Of a stretch of DNA of 64,000 nt, positions 55,314-64,000 are shown in pieces. This DNA comes from Terrisporobacter glycolicus ATCC 14880 = DSM 1288 (GTDB taxonomy: Bacteria > Bacillota > Clostridia > Peptostreptococcales > Peptostreptococcaceae). Each line of letters begins with the position of its first letter. The stretch's first letter is position 1. Made by a program: the position numbers and the translations under genes. The notes beneath the pieces are model-generated. The model saw only the letters and a program-made list of their open reading frames with translations. It was not told the DNA's origin and searched no databases. The stretch lies in NCBI RefSeq assembly GCF_036812735.1, contig NZ_CP117523.1, forward strand, positions 1,984,001-2,048,000. The letters are read 5' to 3'.

Positions 55314-56531
55314 ATGGAATCATATAGTTACATATTAGATATTGCTTTAATTCTAATTTCTACAAAATTATTTGGCTTAATTTCTAGGAGGTGTCAAATG
55401 CCTCAAGTAGTTGGAGCCTTATTTGCTGGTTTAATTTTAGGGCCAGCAGTTTTAAACATTGTTCATGAAACAGAGTTTTTAACTCAGTTAGCAGAAATAG
55501 GAGTAATACTCTTAATGTTTTTTGCAGGGTTGGAAACAGATATAAGTGAATTAAAACAGTCTGGAAAAGCTTCTTTAGTAACAGCTATTTTGGGAATTAT
55601 AGTTCCACTTGCAGGTGGATTTTTTGTTGCAATGTATTTTAATCGTCATGGATTAATACCATTTGAAGCTAATGCAAGTGCATTTCTTCAAAATATATTT
55701 ATAGGAACTATACTTACAGCAACTTCAGTTAGTATAACTGTTGAGACTCTTAAGGAAATGGGAAAATTAAATTCAAAAGTAGGAAATACCATATTAGGTG
55801 CTGCAATTATTGATGATATCCTTGGAATTATTGCACTTACAATAGTTATTAGTTTTGCAAATCCTGATGTACATATTTTTGAAGTTCTATTAAAAATATT
55901 TTGCTTTTTTATATTTGCTGCAATTGCCAGTGGTATATTTTATTTTATATTTAAAAACTGGCTTGATAAAGATGCAAAGCACAAAAGGCGTTATGTAATA
56001 GCAGCATTTGCATTTTGTTTACTTTTATCATATATATCAGAAACATATTTTGGTGTTGCAGATATAACAGGTGCTTTTATAGCAGGTCTTACTTTATCAC
56101 CATTAAGTAAGAAGTATTATATTGAAGATAAGTTAGACACAGTATCCTATGCACTTTTATCTCCAATATTTTTTGCTAGTATAGGTTTAAAACTAGTATT
56201 GCCTAAAATGACTCCAATGATAATATTATTTGCTGTTGTTCTTACTATTGTAGCTGTTTTATCAAAAGTAGTAGGTTGTGGTTTAGGATGTAAGTTGTTT
56301 AATTACTCAAATAGTGAATCATTACAAGTTGGCTTTGGTATGGTATCTAGAGGCGAGGTTGCTTTAATTGTTGCTAATAAAGGTTTTAGCGCAGGATTAA
56401 TTAATACAACCGTTTTGGCACCAATTTTAATTGTGGTTATAGCTACAACCATATTATCACCTATATTGCTAAAGTTATCATACAATTGTAAAATGAAAAA
56501 AAATAAAGAAAATTTAAGTGCAATATCTTAA
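55314..56531 (+). CDS. CPA2-family Na+(K+)/H+ antiporter
   Basis: 405 aa, about 12 membrane helices. The opening PQVVGALFAGLILGPAVL and the MFFAGLETDISELKQSGKAS segment are typical of KefB/NapA-type CPA2 proteins, and AAIIDDILGIIALTIV carries the paired Asp (DD) of electrogenic Na+/H+ exchangers. No RCK or TrkA-N domain follows the membrane part. It probably exports Na+ and supports pH homeostasis. Monocistronic, ribosome site AAAAGGGG. Confidence 0.88.
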   Translation: MESYSYILDIALILISTKLFGLISRRCQMPQVVGALFAGLILGPAVLNIVHETEFLTQLAEIGVILLMFFAGLETDISELKQSGKASLVTAILGIIVPLAGGFFVAMYFNRHGLIPFEANASAFLQNIFIGTILTATSVSITVETLKEMGKLNSKVGNTILGAAIIDDILGIIALTIVISFANPDVHIFEVLLKIFCFFIFAAIASGIFYFIFKNWLDKDAKHKRRYVIAAFAFCLLLSYISETYFGVADITGAFIAGLTLSPLSKKYYIEDKLDTVSYALLSPIFFASIGLKLVLPKMTPMIILFAVVLTIVAVLSKVVGCGLGCKLFNYSNSESLQVGFGMVSRGEVALIVANKGFSAGLINTTVLAPILIVVIATTILSPILLKLSYNCKMKKNKENLSAIS

Positions 56532-56544
56532 TTTAAAGAATATT

Positions 56545-56602
56545 AATAAAAGGGGCTATCTCATGAACAATTAGAAACTGTTTTGTGATGCCCCTTTTAT
56601 TT
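56545..56602. terminator. terminator between antiporter and argG
   Basis: AAAAGGGGC pairs with GCCCCTTTT, extended by ATC/GAT, with a T-rich right side. The long loop (~30 bases) is less usual. Confidence 0.75.
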
Positions 56603-56611
56603 ATTAATTAC

Positions 56612-57814
56612 TTACTTATTTTTCTTATCTTTCATAGCATTTATTTTAAGTGGAAGGGTAAATAAGTTTATAAATCCTTCAGCATCTTTGTGGTCGTATA
56701 ACTCACTGTCGCCAAATGAAGAAATACTTTCATCATATAATGCATTTTCAGTAAATATTCCAGCAGGTTTTATATTTCCTTTGTATAATTTAAGTTTTAC
56801 TGCTCCTGTTACATTTTCTTGAGTTTCATCCATAAATGCTGTTATTGCACTACATGCTTTTGAATACCATTTTCCGTTGTAAATTAAGTCAGCATATTCT
56901 AATGATAATCTTTGTTTTAGATGAAGAGAATCTTTGTCTAGTGTGGCACTTTCTAGGTAGTTATGTGCAGTATATAAAAGTTCTCCTCCTGGAGTTTCAT
57001 ATATTCCTCTAGATTTCATTCCAACTAATCTATTTTCTAGTATTTCTACTACACCTATACCATGTTTACATCCTAATTTGTCTAAAGTTTCGAATAATTC
57101 AACTGGAGATAATTCTTTATTATTAACTTTCTTAGGTATACCTTTGTCAAAATATATTTCCACATATTCAGCTTTGTCACAAGCAGTTTCTGGTGATTGA
57201 GTTTTCTTATAAATATCTTCTTTATGCTCATTTTGCAAACACTCTATATCGCCGCCTTCAGTTGATACATGGAACAAGTTATCATCAACAGAATAAATTT
57301 TTTCTTTTGTAGCTACTACTTGTATATTGTGTGACTGTGCATAATCTATGGCATCTTCTCTAGATTTTATATCCCACATTCTCCAAGGGGCTATAACTTT
57401 TATTGATGGGTCAAGGGCTGCTATGGTACCTTCAAAACGAACTTGGTCATTTCCTTTTCCTGTACATCCGTGGCAAATATACTTAGCACCTTCTTTATGA
57501 GCTATTTCAACTAATTTTTTAGCTATTATTGGTCTTGCTAAAGCAGTTCCAAGTAAATATCGTCCTTCATATTTTGTTTCTGCTTTTATTGCAGAATAAA
57601 TTGTTGTAGTTATAAATTCTTCTTTTAAATCTTCACAATAGGCTTTTATTGCACCGCTTTGGATAGCCTTATAATGTATTTTATCCATATTATCATCTTG
57701 GCCTACGTTGGCACAAACAGCAATTACATCAATATCATAGTTTTCTTTAAGCCATGGTATTATTATAGATGTATCTAATCCACCTGAATATGCTAGTACT
57801 ACTTTTTCTTTCAT
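56612..57814 (-). CDS. argG: argininosuccinate synthase
   Basis: 400 aa. It joins citrulline and aspartate with ATP. The N-type ATP pyrophosphatase loop is [10 protein letters not shown] (~9-18), followed by VCANVGQDD and the citrulline/aspartate-binding [15 protein letters not shown]. The C-terminal part has [10 protein letters not shown]. argH is not next to it. Its transcript begins with a T-box leader, so expression should depend on an uncharged tRNA. Confidence 0.97.
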   Translation of the reverse strand: MKEKVVLAYSGGLDTSIIIPWLKENYDIDVIAVCANVGQDDNMDKIHYKAIQSGAIKAYCEDLKEEFITTTIYSAIKAETKYEGRYLLGTALARPIIAKKLVEIAHKEGAKYICHGCTGKGNDQVRFEGTIAALDPSIKVIAPWRMWDIKSREDAIDYAQSHNIQVVATKEKIYSVDDNLFHVSTEGGDIECLQNEHKEDIYKKTQSPETACDKAEYVEIYFDKGIPKKVNNKELSPVELFETLDKLGCKHGIGVVEILENRLVGMKSRGIYETPGGELLYTAHNYLESATLDKDSLHLKQRLSLEYADLIYNGKWYSKACSAITAFMDETQENVTGAVKLKLYKGNIKPAGIFTENALYDESISSFGDSELYDHKDAEGFINLFTLPLKINAMKDKKNK

Positions 57815-57864
57815 AGTTATTTTCCCCCTTATTATTCCAATTGTTAATTTTTACAATAAAAAAA

Positions 57865-58181
57865 GTCCCTTGGATTTAACCAAGAGACGAATTTACCGCG
57901 TTACCACTCTAATTAATAAAATTCGCTACGCTTAAGCCACTGCGTGGGCGCTACACTTCATTTCGCCAACGAGATTCCTTCGCTAGCGCTTCAGGAAACT
58001 CCGTTGCTCAAAATTGCTTTGATAGAATTTTATTCACTCTTCCTTTTAAGGCAAGGCCACCTATTATCCTACTATTATTTCAGATAATCTTCTCCAAAGC
58101 TCTATTCACTTAAAGTATATTATTAGGCTTCCACCATCCCCAATTCTCTGTAAATATATTATTTAAGTTACTTCTCTTTTT
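57865..58181 (-). promoter_or_regulatory. T-box leader of argG, interrupted by a repeat
   Basis: Read on the minus strand: GAAAAAGAGAAGTAA opens stem I, GGGATGGTGGAAGCC (GGTGGAAGCC at 58126-58135) is the apical bulge region, and TTTGGAG closes the specifier stem. Then AGAGTGGTAACGCGG (57896-57910) is the T-box antiterminator bulge, and GTCTCTTGG/CCAAGGGAC plus T7 is the terminator. AGA in AATAGAGCTT is a plausible arginine specifier. A 120-bp repeat (57915-58034) lies between stem I and the antiterminator. Confidence 0.88.
57915..58034. repeat. dispersed GC-richer repeat, copy 2, inside the T-box
   Basis: Bounded by AATAAAATTC and its inverted copy GAATTTTATT. The interior has the same AGCAACGGAG, CCTGAA, ATCTCGTTGGCGA and CGCCCACGCAGTGGCTTAA blocks as 52632-52715, on the minus strand, in a different order. 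Confidence 0.8.
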
Positions 58182-58263
58182 CACTGAATTTTGCGTATTC
58201 AATTTAATATGTTTAAATAATAGTTGAATTTCTAATCATTGTCAACTGTTAAAAAGATTTTTT

Positions 58264-58680
58264 TTAAAAGTATCTTTTGTGGTTTTTAGGACATTCATCT
58301 AAAACACCAAATATTTCATAGCCATTTTTTATATAAAAATCTTTAGCTTGAAAGTCAAAAGTATCTAAATGAATTAAATTACATTTTTCTTCCTTTGCTA
58401 TTTTTTCTATTGCAAATAGTAATTTTTCTCCAAGACCACAACCTCTGTAGTTTTCATCAATCCAAAGTGCATCAATGTAAATTACATTCCAACAATACAT
58501 TTTTGCAAGAATTCCCCCAACTATTTTTTTATTATCATTTTCTATTATTTTATTTAACCATACATAAGCTTTCTCTTGTGTTTGTGGTACCTTTGATAAA
58601 TTATATTCTACTAGTTTTTCAATTATATAATCAGAGTCTTTATCATTCCCATTTTTTATAATTAAATTATTCAAATACAT
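58264..58680 (-). CDS. GNAT-type acetyltransferase
   Basis: 138 aa, a minimal GNAT fold. Motif A is VIYIDALWIDENYRGCGLGE, giving the R-G-C-G-L-G acetyl-CoA loop, followed by LIHLDTFDFQAKDFYIKNGY, the typical motif B with Tyr near the CoA thiol. The C-terminus ECPKNHKRYF is basic. The acceptor could be a small molecule or a peptide N-terminus; not decidable. It lies 12 bases downstream of truA and could share its transcript. Confidence 0.8.
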   Translation of the reverse strand: MYLNNLIIKNGNDKDSDYIIEKLVEYNLSKVPQTQEKAYVWLNKIIENDNKKIVGGILAKMYCWNVIYIDALWIDENYRGCGLGEKLLFAIEKIAKEEKCNLIHLDTFDFQAKDFYIKNGYEIFGVLDECPKNHKRYF

Positions 58681-58692
58681 CCCCCCACAGAA

Positions 58693-59430
58693 TTAATACT
58701 GAACTTTAAATAAATATAAACCTTTTGCTGGTGCTGTTTCTGGAGCTACTTTTCTGTCTTTAGCTTCTAAAATTTCTTTTATATCCGTAGGATTTAATTT
58801 ATTAAGTCCTGCATCTATTAAAGTTCCAACAATTATTCTCACCATGTTATATAAGAATCCATCACCTTTAACATATATTTCAATCATGTTATCTTTTTCA
58901 ACTATATCAATAGATTCAATATTTCTAACATGACTTTTCTTTTTTGATTTTGAAGAAGCGAAGCTGGAAAAATCATGTTCTCCAATTAAATAAGTGCTAG
59001 CTTCTTTCATAAGATCTAAGTTTAATTTTTTACTTATATGAGCTGAGTACTTTCTAAAAAATGGATTATGGAACTTATTATTATCTATTTTGTATAAATA
59101 AACTTTAGATTTAGCATTGTATCTAGAGTGGAATCTATCTTCAACCTCTTCAATACTTTTTATAACTATAGATTCAGGTAAATATTTATATAAATATTTT
59201 TGTATTTTTTCAACTGAATCATTGCAATCAGTTTTAAAGTTTACAACTTGACCCATGGCATGAACACCCATATCTGTTCTTCCAGAACCTATTATTTCAA
59301 CATTTTCATTTGTAAGTTTACAAAGAACATCTTCTATTTTACCTTGTACAGTATTGTCATTGTCTTTTAATCTTTGGAAACCTTTAAAGTTACTTCCATC
59401 GTATTGTACTATCATTTTTATATTTCTCAT
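58693..59430 (-). CDS. truA: tRNA pseudouridine(38-40) synthase
   Basis: 245 aa, normal TruA length. The catalytic Asp is in SGRTDMGVHAMGQVVNF (~residues 50-66); ISKKLNLDLMKEAS, IGEHDFSSFASS and the C-terminal FLYNMVRIIVGTLIDAG segments are family-typical. It modifies U38-U40 in the anticodon stem of many tRNAs. It is downstream of the SNF2 gene with a 47-base gap. Confidence 0.96.
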   Translation of the reverse strand: MRNIKMIVQYDGSNFKGFQRLKDNDNTVQGKIEDVLCKLTNENVEIIGSGRTDMGVHAMGQVVNFKTDCNDSVEKIQKYLYKYLPESIVIKSIEEVEDRFHSRYNAKSKVYLYKIDNNKFHNPFFRKYSAHISKKLNLDLMKEASTYLIGEHDFSSFASSKSKKKSHVRNIESIDIVEKDNMIEIYVKGDGFLYNMVRIIVGTLIDAGLNKLNPTDIKEILEAKDRKVAPETAPAKGLYLFKVQY

Positions 59431-59477
59431 TATTATTTTTCCTTTTTGATAAAATTTGTTATTTCATTATACTTAAT

Positions 59478-62400
59478 TTATTTTATTAAATCAATTAATT
59501 CTTCTTCTGACAAACTACTTAGTATATTAGTATTGTTTAGATTTCCATCAAGCATATCATGAATTAATTCTGATTTTTTTTGTTGTAATTCCATTATTTT
59601 TTCTTCTATTGTTCCTTTAGAAATTAATTTTATAACTTCTACTACTTGCTTTTGACCGATTCTATGTGCTCTATCACTTGCTTGATTTTGCACAGATGGA
59701 TTCCACCATGGATCAAAGTGAATTACAGTATTGGCAGATGTTAAATTTAAACCAGTTCCTCCAGCTTTAAGTGATATTAAAAATACTTTTATTTCTTCAT
59801 TATCGTTAAAGCTATCTACTAATGTTATTCTATCTTTAGCAGGAGTACTTCCATCTAAATAATAAAAGTTTATTTTATTTTTGTTTAGTTTTTTACCTAT
59901 ATTTTTTAAAACAGATGTAAATTGAGAGAAAACTAAAATTTTGTTGTCTTTTTCAATATAATCTTTTATTATTTCTAAACAAGTATCAGTTTTTGCACTT
60001 TTCCCCTTGTATCCTTCCACAATTATGCTTGGATCTAAGCATAGTTGTCTAAGTTTTGTAAGATAAGAAAATATGGTTATCTTATTTTTTACATCTCTTT
60101 TTTCTTCCAATCTTCTTTTTATTTCTTCCACATAAATGCCGTAGGTATTTCTTTGTGTTTTGCCCATTTCTACATAAAATTCTTTTTCTATTTTAGGCGG
60201 AAGCTCTTTAATAACTTGTTCTTTTGTTCTACGAAGTATAAAGGGTTTTATCATTCTTTTTAAATTTTCTATTTGGCTCTCATCTTTTATAAATATGGCA
60301 TTAAATTTAGTTAAGCTATATAAGTACCCTGGCATAATAAAATCAAATATAGACCAAAGTTCCATCAAATTATTTTCTATAGGCGTTCCAGTTAAGGCAA
60401 ATTTATTACTTGCTCTTATGGCTTTTACAGCATCAGTAGAAGAAGCTAAAGGATTTTTTATATTTTGAGCTTCGTCAATAATACAATAATCAAATTCAAG
60501 CTTTTCATATTCTTCTATATCATTTCTAAGAGAACCATAAGTTGTTAATATAACATTAAAGTCTTTTGTGTTTTTAATTATATTTAATCTTTCTTTTTTA
60601 AGTCCGTGACTAATTCCCACAGATAAAGATGGTGCAAATTTTTCGAATTCACTTTTCCAGTTGTGGATTAATGATGTAGGAGTTACTATTAAAGTTTTTT
60701 TATCTTTTTTATTTAATAAAAAGGCAATTGTTTGTATTGTCTTACCTAGCCCCATTTCATCAGCTAAAATCCCACCAAAACCTAGATAATCCAAAGTTTC
60801 GAACCAGTTAAGAGAATCAACCTGGTAATCCCGTAGGGTTGCATGAAGGTCTTTTGGAATATTGATTTCTTGTTTTTCCATACTTCTAAATTTCTCAATA
60901 ATATTATTTGTATTTTCCATTCCAGATATATAGGGTAGCTTTTTCTCCGTAAGGAGATGATTAATAAACATTGCTTTACTTGAGTGTATTTTTATGTTTT
61001 TAATATTATCAGTAAAACCTAAACTCTCCATCAATTTAAACATTTCCTTAGTTTCGCTGTCTTCTAAATTTATAAAGTCACCATCACCTAATTTGTAAAA
61101 TCTTTTTTGATTTTTAAATGCTTTTATAATATTTTTATATTCTTTTGGATCTACTCCATCTATTTCAAAATTAAAATCTAAGTAATGATTAATTTCTTCT
61201 CCAAGACCAACTTTAAAAGCCGAAGAATTGTGAATTTTTCTTTCTTTAAGTTTATCTGAATAATAGACTTCACCAATATTTTTAAGACTATTAATGTCTC
61301 TATTTAAAAAATCATATAGTTGATTATCGTTTCCTTTAAATATATATTTATCTTTATCTTTTTCAAAAAAGTTGGAATATAATCTATATACACCTTCTTT
61401 TTCTTTTTCAAAGTCTCTTATAATAAATTTATTATTGTCTTCATCGTAAGAGAAAACTATTTTACAAGTTACATTGCTATCTTCTAAATCAAAGAAGTAT
61501 TTTATTATTAATTCCTTGGAAATATTGTCTTTTATTCTTTCATCTACAATTACCTTATCACAGATTTTTTTTATTTTAGGTATCATATCACTTAAAACTT
61601 GACTGACATTTTCCAATGGGAAGCTTACTTCTTTAAATTCATTTAATACAGAGTAAAGTTTCTTATAATATATGCCATTTTCACTATTTAACAAGAATAT
61701 ATTTCCTTTGAAAAATACCACATCACCTTTTAATGATAGAGGAAAAGGAAGATTATCTTCACATTTTAGTATGGCTTCATTATTATTTAATTCAAAACTT
61801 ATATCTACAGGAATATTACTTTCAATGACACTTGGGCTGTAATACATATTTCTAAATTTAAAATCAAAAGTTCTATAAGATAGTGCTTCAAATAGTCTTC
61901 TAACATTTGAGCCTTTAACAGTTAAATATTTAAAATTTTTCTGTGGTAAGTTATATGACAAATCCATCCCATATTCTTCAATAATTTGAACTATTTTTTC
62001 ATCTTCATATTCAAAATAATTATTTACTGGATTGTATAGGAAATCAATGCCAAATATTAAATCTTTCGATTCAAGTCTAGAGTAAGCAAATTCCTTTAAA
62101 TCTTTCATAACGTACATCTTATCTATACCTATTTTAAAGTCACAAGATATACTATTGTCCCCTACATACTCTACTCTAACATCTAATTTAACTTTTTCTC
62201 TTTCGTTACTTTTAAAGTAGTCTAATAACTCTTTATTAATAAAATTTTTATTTCTTTTTATTTTATTATCATTTTTTAATACAATAGTTGTTTGCTTTAA
62301 ATTGCTAATTACATCTGATTTTAATAAATTAATTACATATAAAGATGAAGCTACAATATGTTTACATATAACATTATTGTTACTTGAACTTCTTTTTCTA

Positions 62401-62642
62401 TAGTCCTCACAAGTACAAATTGTATTTACTATTTCTTTATTTTTTAAGTCTATAGTAATTTCTGGATAATATGTTGTGTTATAATTAGCGGAAGCTACTT
62501 TTCCATCAATATTTAAGATTTTATCTTGATTATTATATTTAATTTCTTGTACATATCCATCTTTATAATACTCTTGTCCTCTACTTAACCTTAGTTTGTC
62601 AGTATTATTAATCAATATATCATTTACTATTTTAAAATCCAT
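59478..62642 (-). CDS. SNF2-family helicase with SWIM zinc finger
   Basis: 1054 aa. The N-terminal SWIM finger is CTCEDYRKRSS...CKHI (~residues 71-91), in the form CxCx(n)CxH. An SNF2 motor follows from ~600: LADEMGLGKTIQTIA (Walker A), IIDEAQNIKN (DEAQ box), FALTGTPIENN, and the C-terminal SLKAGGTGLNLTSANTVIHF and DRAHRIGQKQVVEVIKLI. Such SWIM-SNF2 proteins are common in Firmicutes and are probably double-stranded DNA translocases in repair or transcription; the exact job is not known. Upstream of truA. Confidence 0.9.
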   Translation of the reverse strand: MDFKIVNDILINNTDKLRLSRGQEYYKDGYVQEIKYNNQDKILNIDGKVASANYNTTYYPEITIDLKNKEIVNTICTCEDYRKRSSSNNNVICKHIVASSLYVINLLKSDVISNLKQTTIVLKNDNKIKRNKNFINKELLDYFKSNEREKVKLDVRVEYVGDNSISCDFKIGIDKMYVMKDLKEFAYSRLESKDLIFGIDFLYNPVNNYFEYEDEKIVQIIEEYGMDLSYNLPQKNFKYLTVKGSNVRRLFEALSYRTFDFKFRNMYYSPSVIESNIPVDISFELNNNEAILKCEDNLPFPLSLKGDVVFFKGNIFLLNSENGIYYKKLYSVLNEFKEVSFPLENVSQVLSDMIPKIKKICDKVIVDERIKDNISKELIIKYFFDLEDSNVTCKIVFSYDEDNNKFIIRDFEKEKEGVYRLYSNFFEKDKDKYIFKGNDNQLYDFLNRDINSLKNIGEVYYSDKLKERKIHNSSAFKVGLGEEINHYLDFNFEIDGVDPKEYKNIIKAFKNQKRFYKLGDGDFINLEDSETKEMFKLMESLGFTDNIKNIKIHSSKAMFINHLLTEKKLPYISGMENTNNIIEKFRSMEKQEINIPKDLHATLRDYQVDSLNWFETLDYLGFGGILADEMGLGKTIQTIAFLLNKKDKKTLIVTPTSLIHNWKSEFEKFAPSLSVGISHGLKKERLNIIKNTKDFNVILTTYGSLRNDIEEYEKLEFDYCIIDEAQNIKNPLASSTDAVKAIRASNKFALTGTPIENNLMELWSIFDFIMPGYLYSLTKFNAIFIKDESQIENLKRMIKPFILRRTKEQVIKELPPKIEKEFYVEMGKTQRNTYGIYVEEIKRRLEEKRDVKNKITIFSYLTKLRQLCLDPSIIVEGYKGKSAKTDTCLEIIKDYIEKDNKILVFSQFTSVLKNIGKKLNKNKINFYYLDGSTPAKDRITLVDSFNDNEEIKVFLISLKAGGTGLNLTSANTVIHFDPWWNPSVQNQASDRAHRIGQKQVVEVIKLISKGTIEEKIMELQQKKSELIHDMLDGNLNNTNILSSLSEEELIDLIK

Positions 62643-62812
62643 TTTTTCACCTGTTTCTAAGTATTATAAACTTTATTATATTACGGTTATAAATCTACTT
62701 CAATGACACAAGCAAAAAGAAGCTAGATAAATCATTGAAATATCAATAGTTTATGATTATAAAAAAAATTTATAGGCATAATAAAAATATAATTTTATAA
62801 GGAGTGATTTTT

Positions 62813-63247
62813 ATGCCAAATGAAGATACCATAAAACTATTAAAAGAGTGTGATGCAGGAGTTAAGATGGGCATTGATGGAATAAATAGAGTTATAAATA
62901 AAACTGAAAATAAAAAGCTAAAATCTCTGTTAGAAAAATATCTAAAAGACCATGAAAGATTGGAAGAAAAAATACAAGCAGAATTGAAAAAATTTAATGA
63001 TGATAAAAAGGACCCTAACCCTTTGGCGAAAGCCATGTCATGGGTTAAGATTAATGTGAAGCTTATTAAAAGTGAGCATGATAAAGTGATTGCTGATTTA
63101 ATGACTGAAGGATGTAATATGGGTATTAAGTCTATTTGTAGATATTTAAATGAATATAATGGGGCAATGGAAGGCATTAAAGGGCTGTGTTATGATTTAG
63201 TTGAAATAGAAGAAAACTTTTCAAAAGATCTTCGTAAGTTTTTATAA
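62813..63247 (+). CDS. DUF2383-like four-helix protein
   Basis: 144 aa, all-helical with no Cys-rich motif until late. The order of helices (TIKLLKECDAGVKMGIDGIN, LLEKYLKDHERLEEKIQAEL, LIKSEHDKVIADLMTEGCNM) resembles ferritin-like DUF2383 proteins, with Glu/His pairs spaced for a possible di-metal site (KDHERLEE, SEHDKV). Metal binding is inferred, not shown. The ATG at 62813 is used because AAGGAG lies 8 bases before it. Confidence 0.65.
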   Translation: MPNEDTIKLLKECDAGVKMGIDGINRVINKTENKKLKSLLEKYLKDHERLEEKIQAELKKFNDDKKDPNPLAKAMSWVKINVKLIKSEHDKVIADLMTEGCNMGIKSICRYLNEYNGAMEGIKGLCYDLVEIEENFSKDLRKFL

Positions 63248-63311
63248 ATATTTATAAAAAGATGTGGTAATCTTTATCAATCCACAATAATATATAAGTA
63301 TAGGAACACTA

Positions 63312-63456
63312 AATATTAATTTATCTAATTGATCGGAAAGATAAGTTAATATTACAATATGTTTTCTCCGTTTTATATAATAAACGGTGTGGTGACTCAT
63401 GGAGAATCATTAAAACATATATACAGATAAAAATCCTCATTTTTATGGGGATTTTT
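63312..63456 (+). ncRNA. structured leader with terminator upstream of the UppS-like gene
   Basis: A hairpin (63312-63353), then ATGTTTT/AAAACAT (63359-63418) enclosing competing pairings CCGTTT/AAACGG and TTCTCC/GGAGAA, then an intrinsic terminator AAAAATCC/GGATTTTT (63429-63456) with the start codon 70 bases later. The layout fits a transcription-attenuating riboswitch or sRNA. It matches no class I can name. Confidence 0.45.
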
Positions 63457-63526
63457 CTGTCTTAAGTTTAAGTTAGTATTATTTTGGCAAGAATAAATAA
63501 ATAACTTAAATACATATGGAGGCCTT

Positions 63527-64000
63527 ATGAGAGTACCAAAACATATAGGAATTATCCCAGATGGAAATAGACGCTGGGCTGTTAGTAATAATTTATCAAA
63601 AGAAAAAGGATATGATTATGGAGTTAATCCAGGTTTACAGCTTTTTAAATTATGCCAAAGAGAAAATGTTAAAGAAGTGACTTTCTATGGCTATACAGTG
63701 GACAATACAAAGCGACCTACCATTCAAAAAGAAGCTTTTATCAAAGCTTGTGTTGAATCGGTTATGCTTTTGACAAAAGAAGACTGTGAAATTTTAGTTG
63801 TAGGAGATACATTTAGTGATACTTTTCCTTCACAGCTTTTACCTTTTACAAAAGAAAGAAAAAAATTTGGAAAAGGTGGAATAAAAGTAAACTTTTTAAT
63901 TCACTATGGTTGGAGCTGGGATCTAAATTACAAGAAAGAATTCTGTCCTCTTGGAAAACATGTGGAGAATAATATTAAATCGAGAGAGATTTCTCGTATT
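63527..64000 (+). CDS. UppS-like cis-prenyltransferase, N-terminal part
   Basis: 158 codons are visible; the gene runs off the right edge. It opens with MRVPKHIGIIPDGNRRWAV, the IPDGNRRW signature that binds the allylic diphosphate and Mg2+ (Asp in DGNRR). The remainder differs from canonical UppS: YGVNPGLQLFKLCQRENVKE, VTFYGYTVDNTKRPTIQKEA and a Trp-rich HYGWSWDLNY. It is thus a divergent paralogue, perhaps making a different polyprenyl chain. Ribosome site GGAGG precedes the ATG. Confidence 0.75.
   Translation, partial: MRVPKHIGIIPDGNRRWAVSNNLSKEKGYDYGVNPGLQLFKLCQRENVKEVTFYGYTVDNTKRPTIQKEAFIKACVESVMLLTKEDCEILVVGDTFSDTFPSQLLPFTKERKKFGKGGIKVNFLIHYGWSWDLNYKKEFCPLGKHVENNIKSREISRI

Noticed and set aside
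63360-63420. Known riboswitch (fluoride, THF, c-di-GMP, preQ1)
   Set aside because: None of the core consensus motifs of these classes could be matched by eye, so the feature is left as an unassigned leader.

Overview
The window is low-GC Firmicutes DNA, most likely from a spore-forming anaerobe of the Peptostreptococcaceae (Paeniclostridium, Paraclostridium or Romboutsia type). The evidence for this inference is an ispH without S1 domains next to plsC and cmk, a lexA box of the GAAC-N4-GTTT type, spoVS, a collagen-like exosporium-type protein, toxin-like YYF repeats, a two-gene sufC/sufB set and a T-box on argG. No rRNA, tRNA or CRISPR array was seen.

Layout. 1-9.1 kb is mostly housekeeping: a hydrolase tail, a glycosyltransferase, deoD, lexA, a tyrosine recombinase, spoVS, small membrane or secreted proteins, trmB and a HesB-like protein. 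9.5-16.9 kb holds a lone integrase, corA with three copies of a palindrome around it, a POT peptide transporter, a GNAT protein and a split chromate transporter next to a LysR regulator. 17.1-20.1 kb encodes two surface proteins: a CROP-like repeat protein with an NlpC/P60-like domain and a Cys-rich collagen-like protein. 20.3-24.5 kb carries a YkgJ protein, a chloramphenicol acetyltransferase-type gene broken by a TGA, a P1 peptidase and a DUF5131 protein. 24.5-28.6 kb is a minus-strand operon (phosphatase, BaiN-like flavoprotein, cmk, plsC, ispH), followed by a divergent HelD-type helicase.

31.2-47.6 kb is an accessory island, all on the minus strand. In transcription order it has a WYL remnant, a decayed VirE-type primase, a WYL regulator with an operator-like palindrome, a small pseudogene, a 53-codon ORF, a 936-aa protein, a ~1580-aa DEAH helicase with a DUF1998-type C-terminus, then a RecQ-like helicase with an N-terminal DUF559-type nuclease domain overlapping a coiled-coil membrane protein, and a small DUF3791-like protein. 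The 936-aa plus helicase pair has the layout of type III Druantia (DruH/DruE); the RecQ plus membrane pair matches no system I can name. The big helicase and the WYL regulator each carry a one-base shift inside a T run, so the locus is either decaying, switchable, or mis-sequenced at homopolymers.

47.7-64 kb returns to core genes: clpB, a small charged protein with an SOS-like box upstream, minimal sufC/sufB, a threonine aldolase, a BMP-family lipoprotein, a CPA2 antiporter, argG behind a T-box interrupted by a dispersed repeat, a GNAT, truA, a SWIM-SNF2 helicase, a small helical protein, and the start of a divergent UppS paralogue behind a structured leader.
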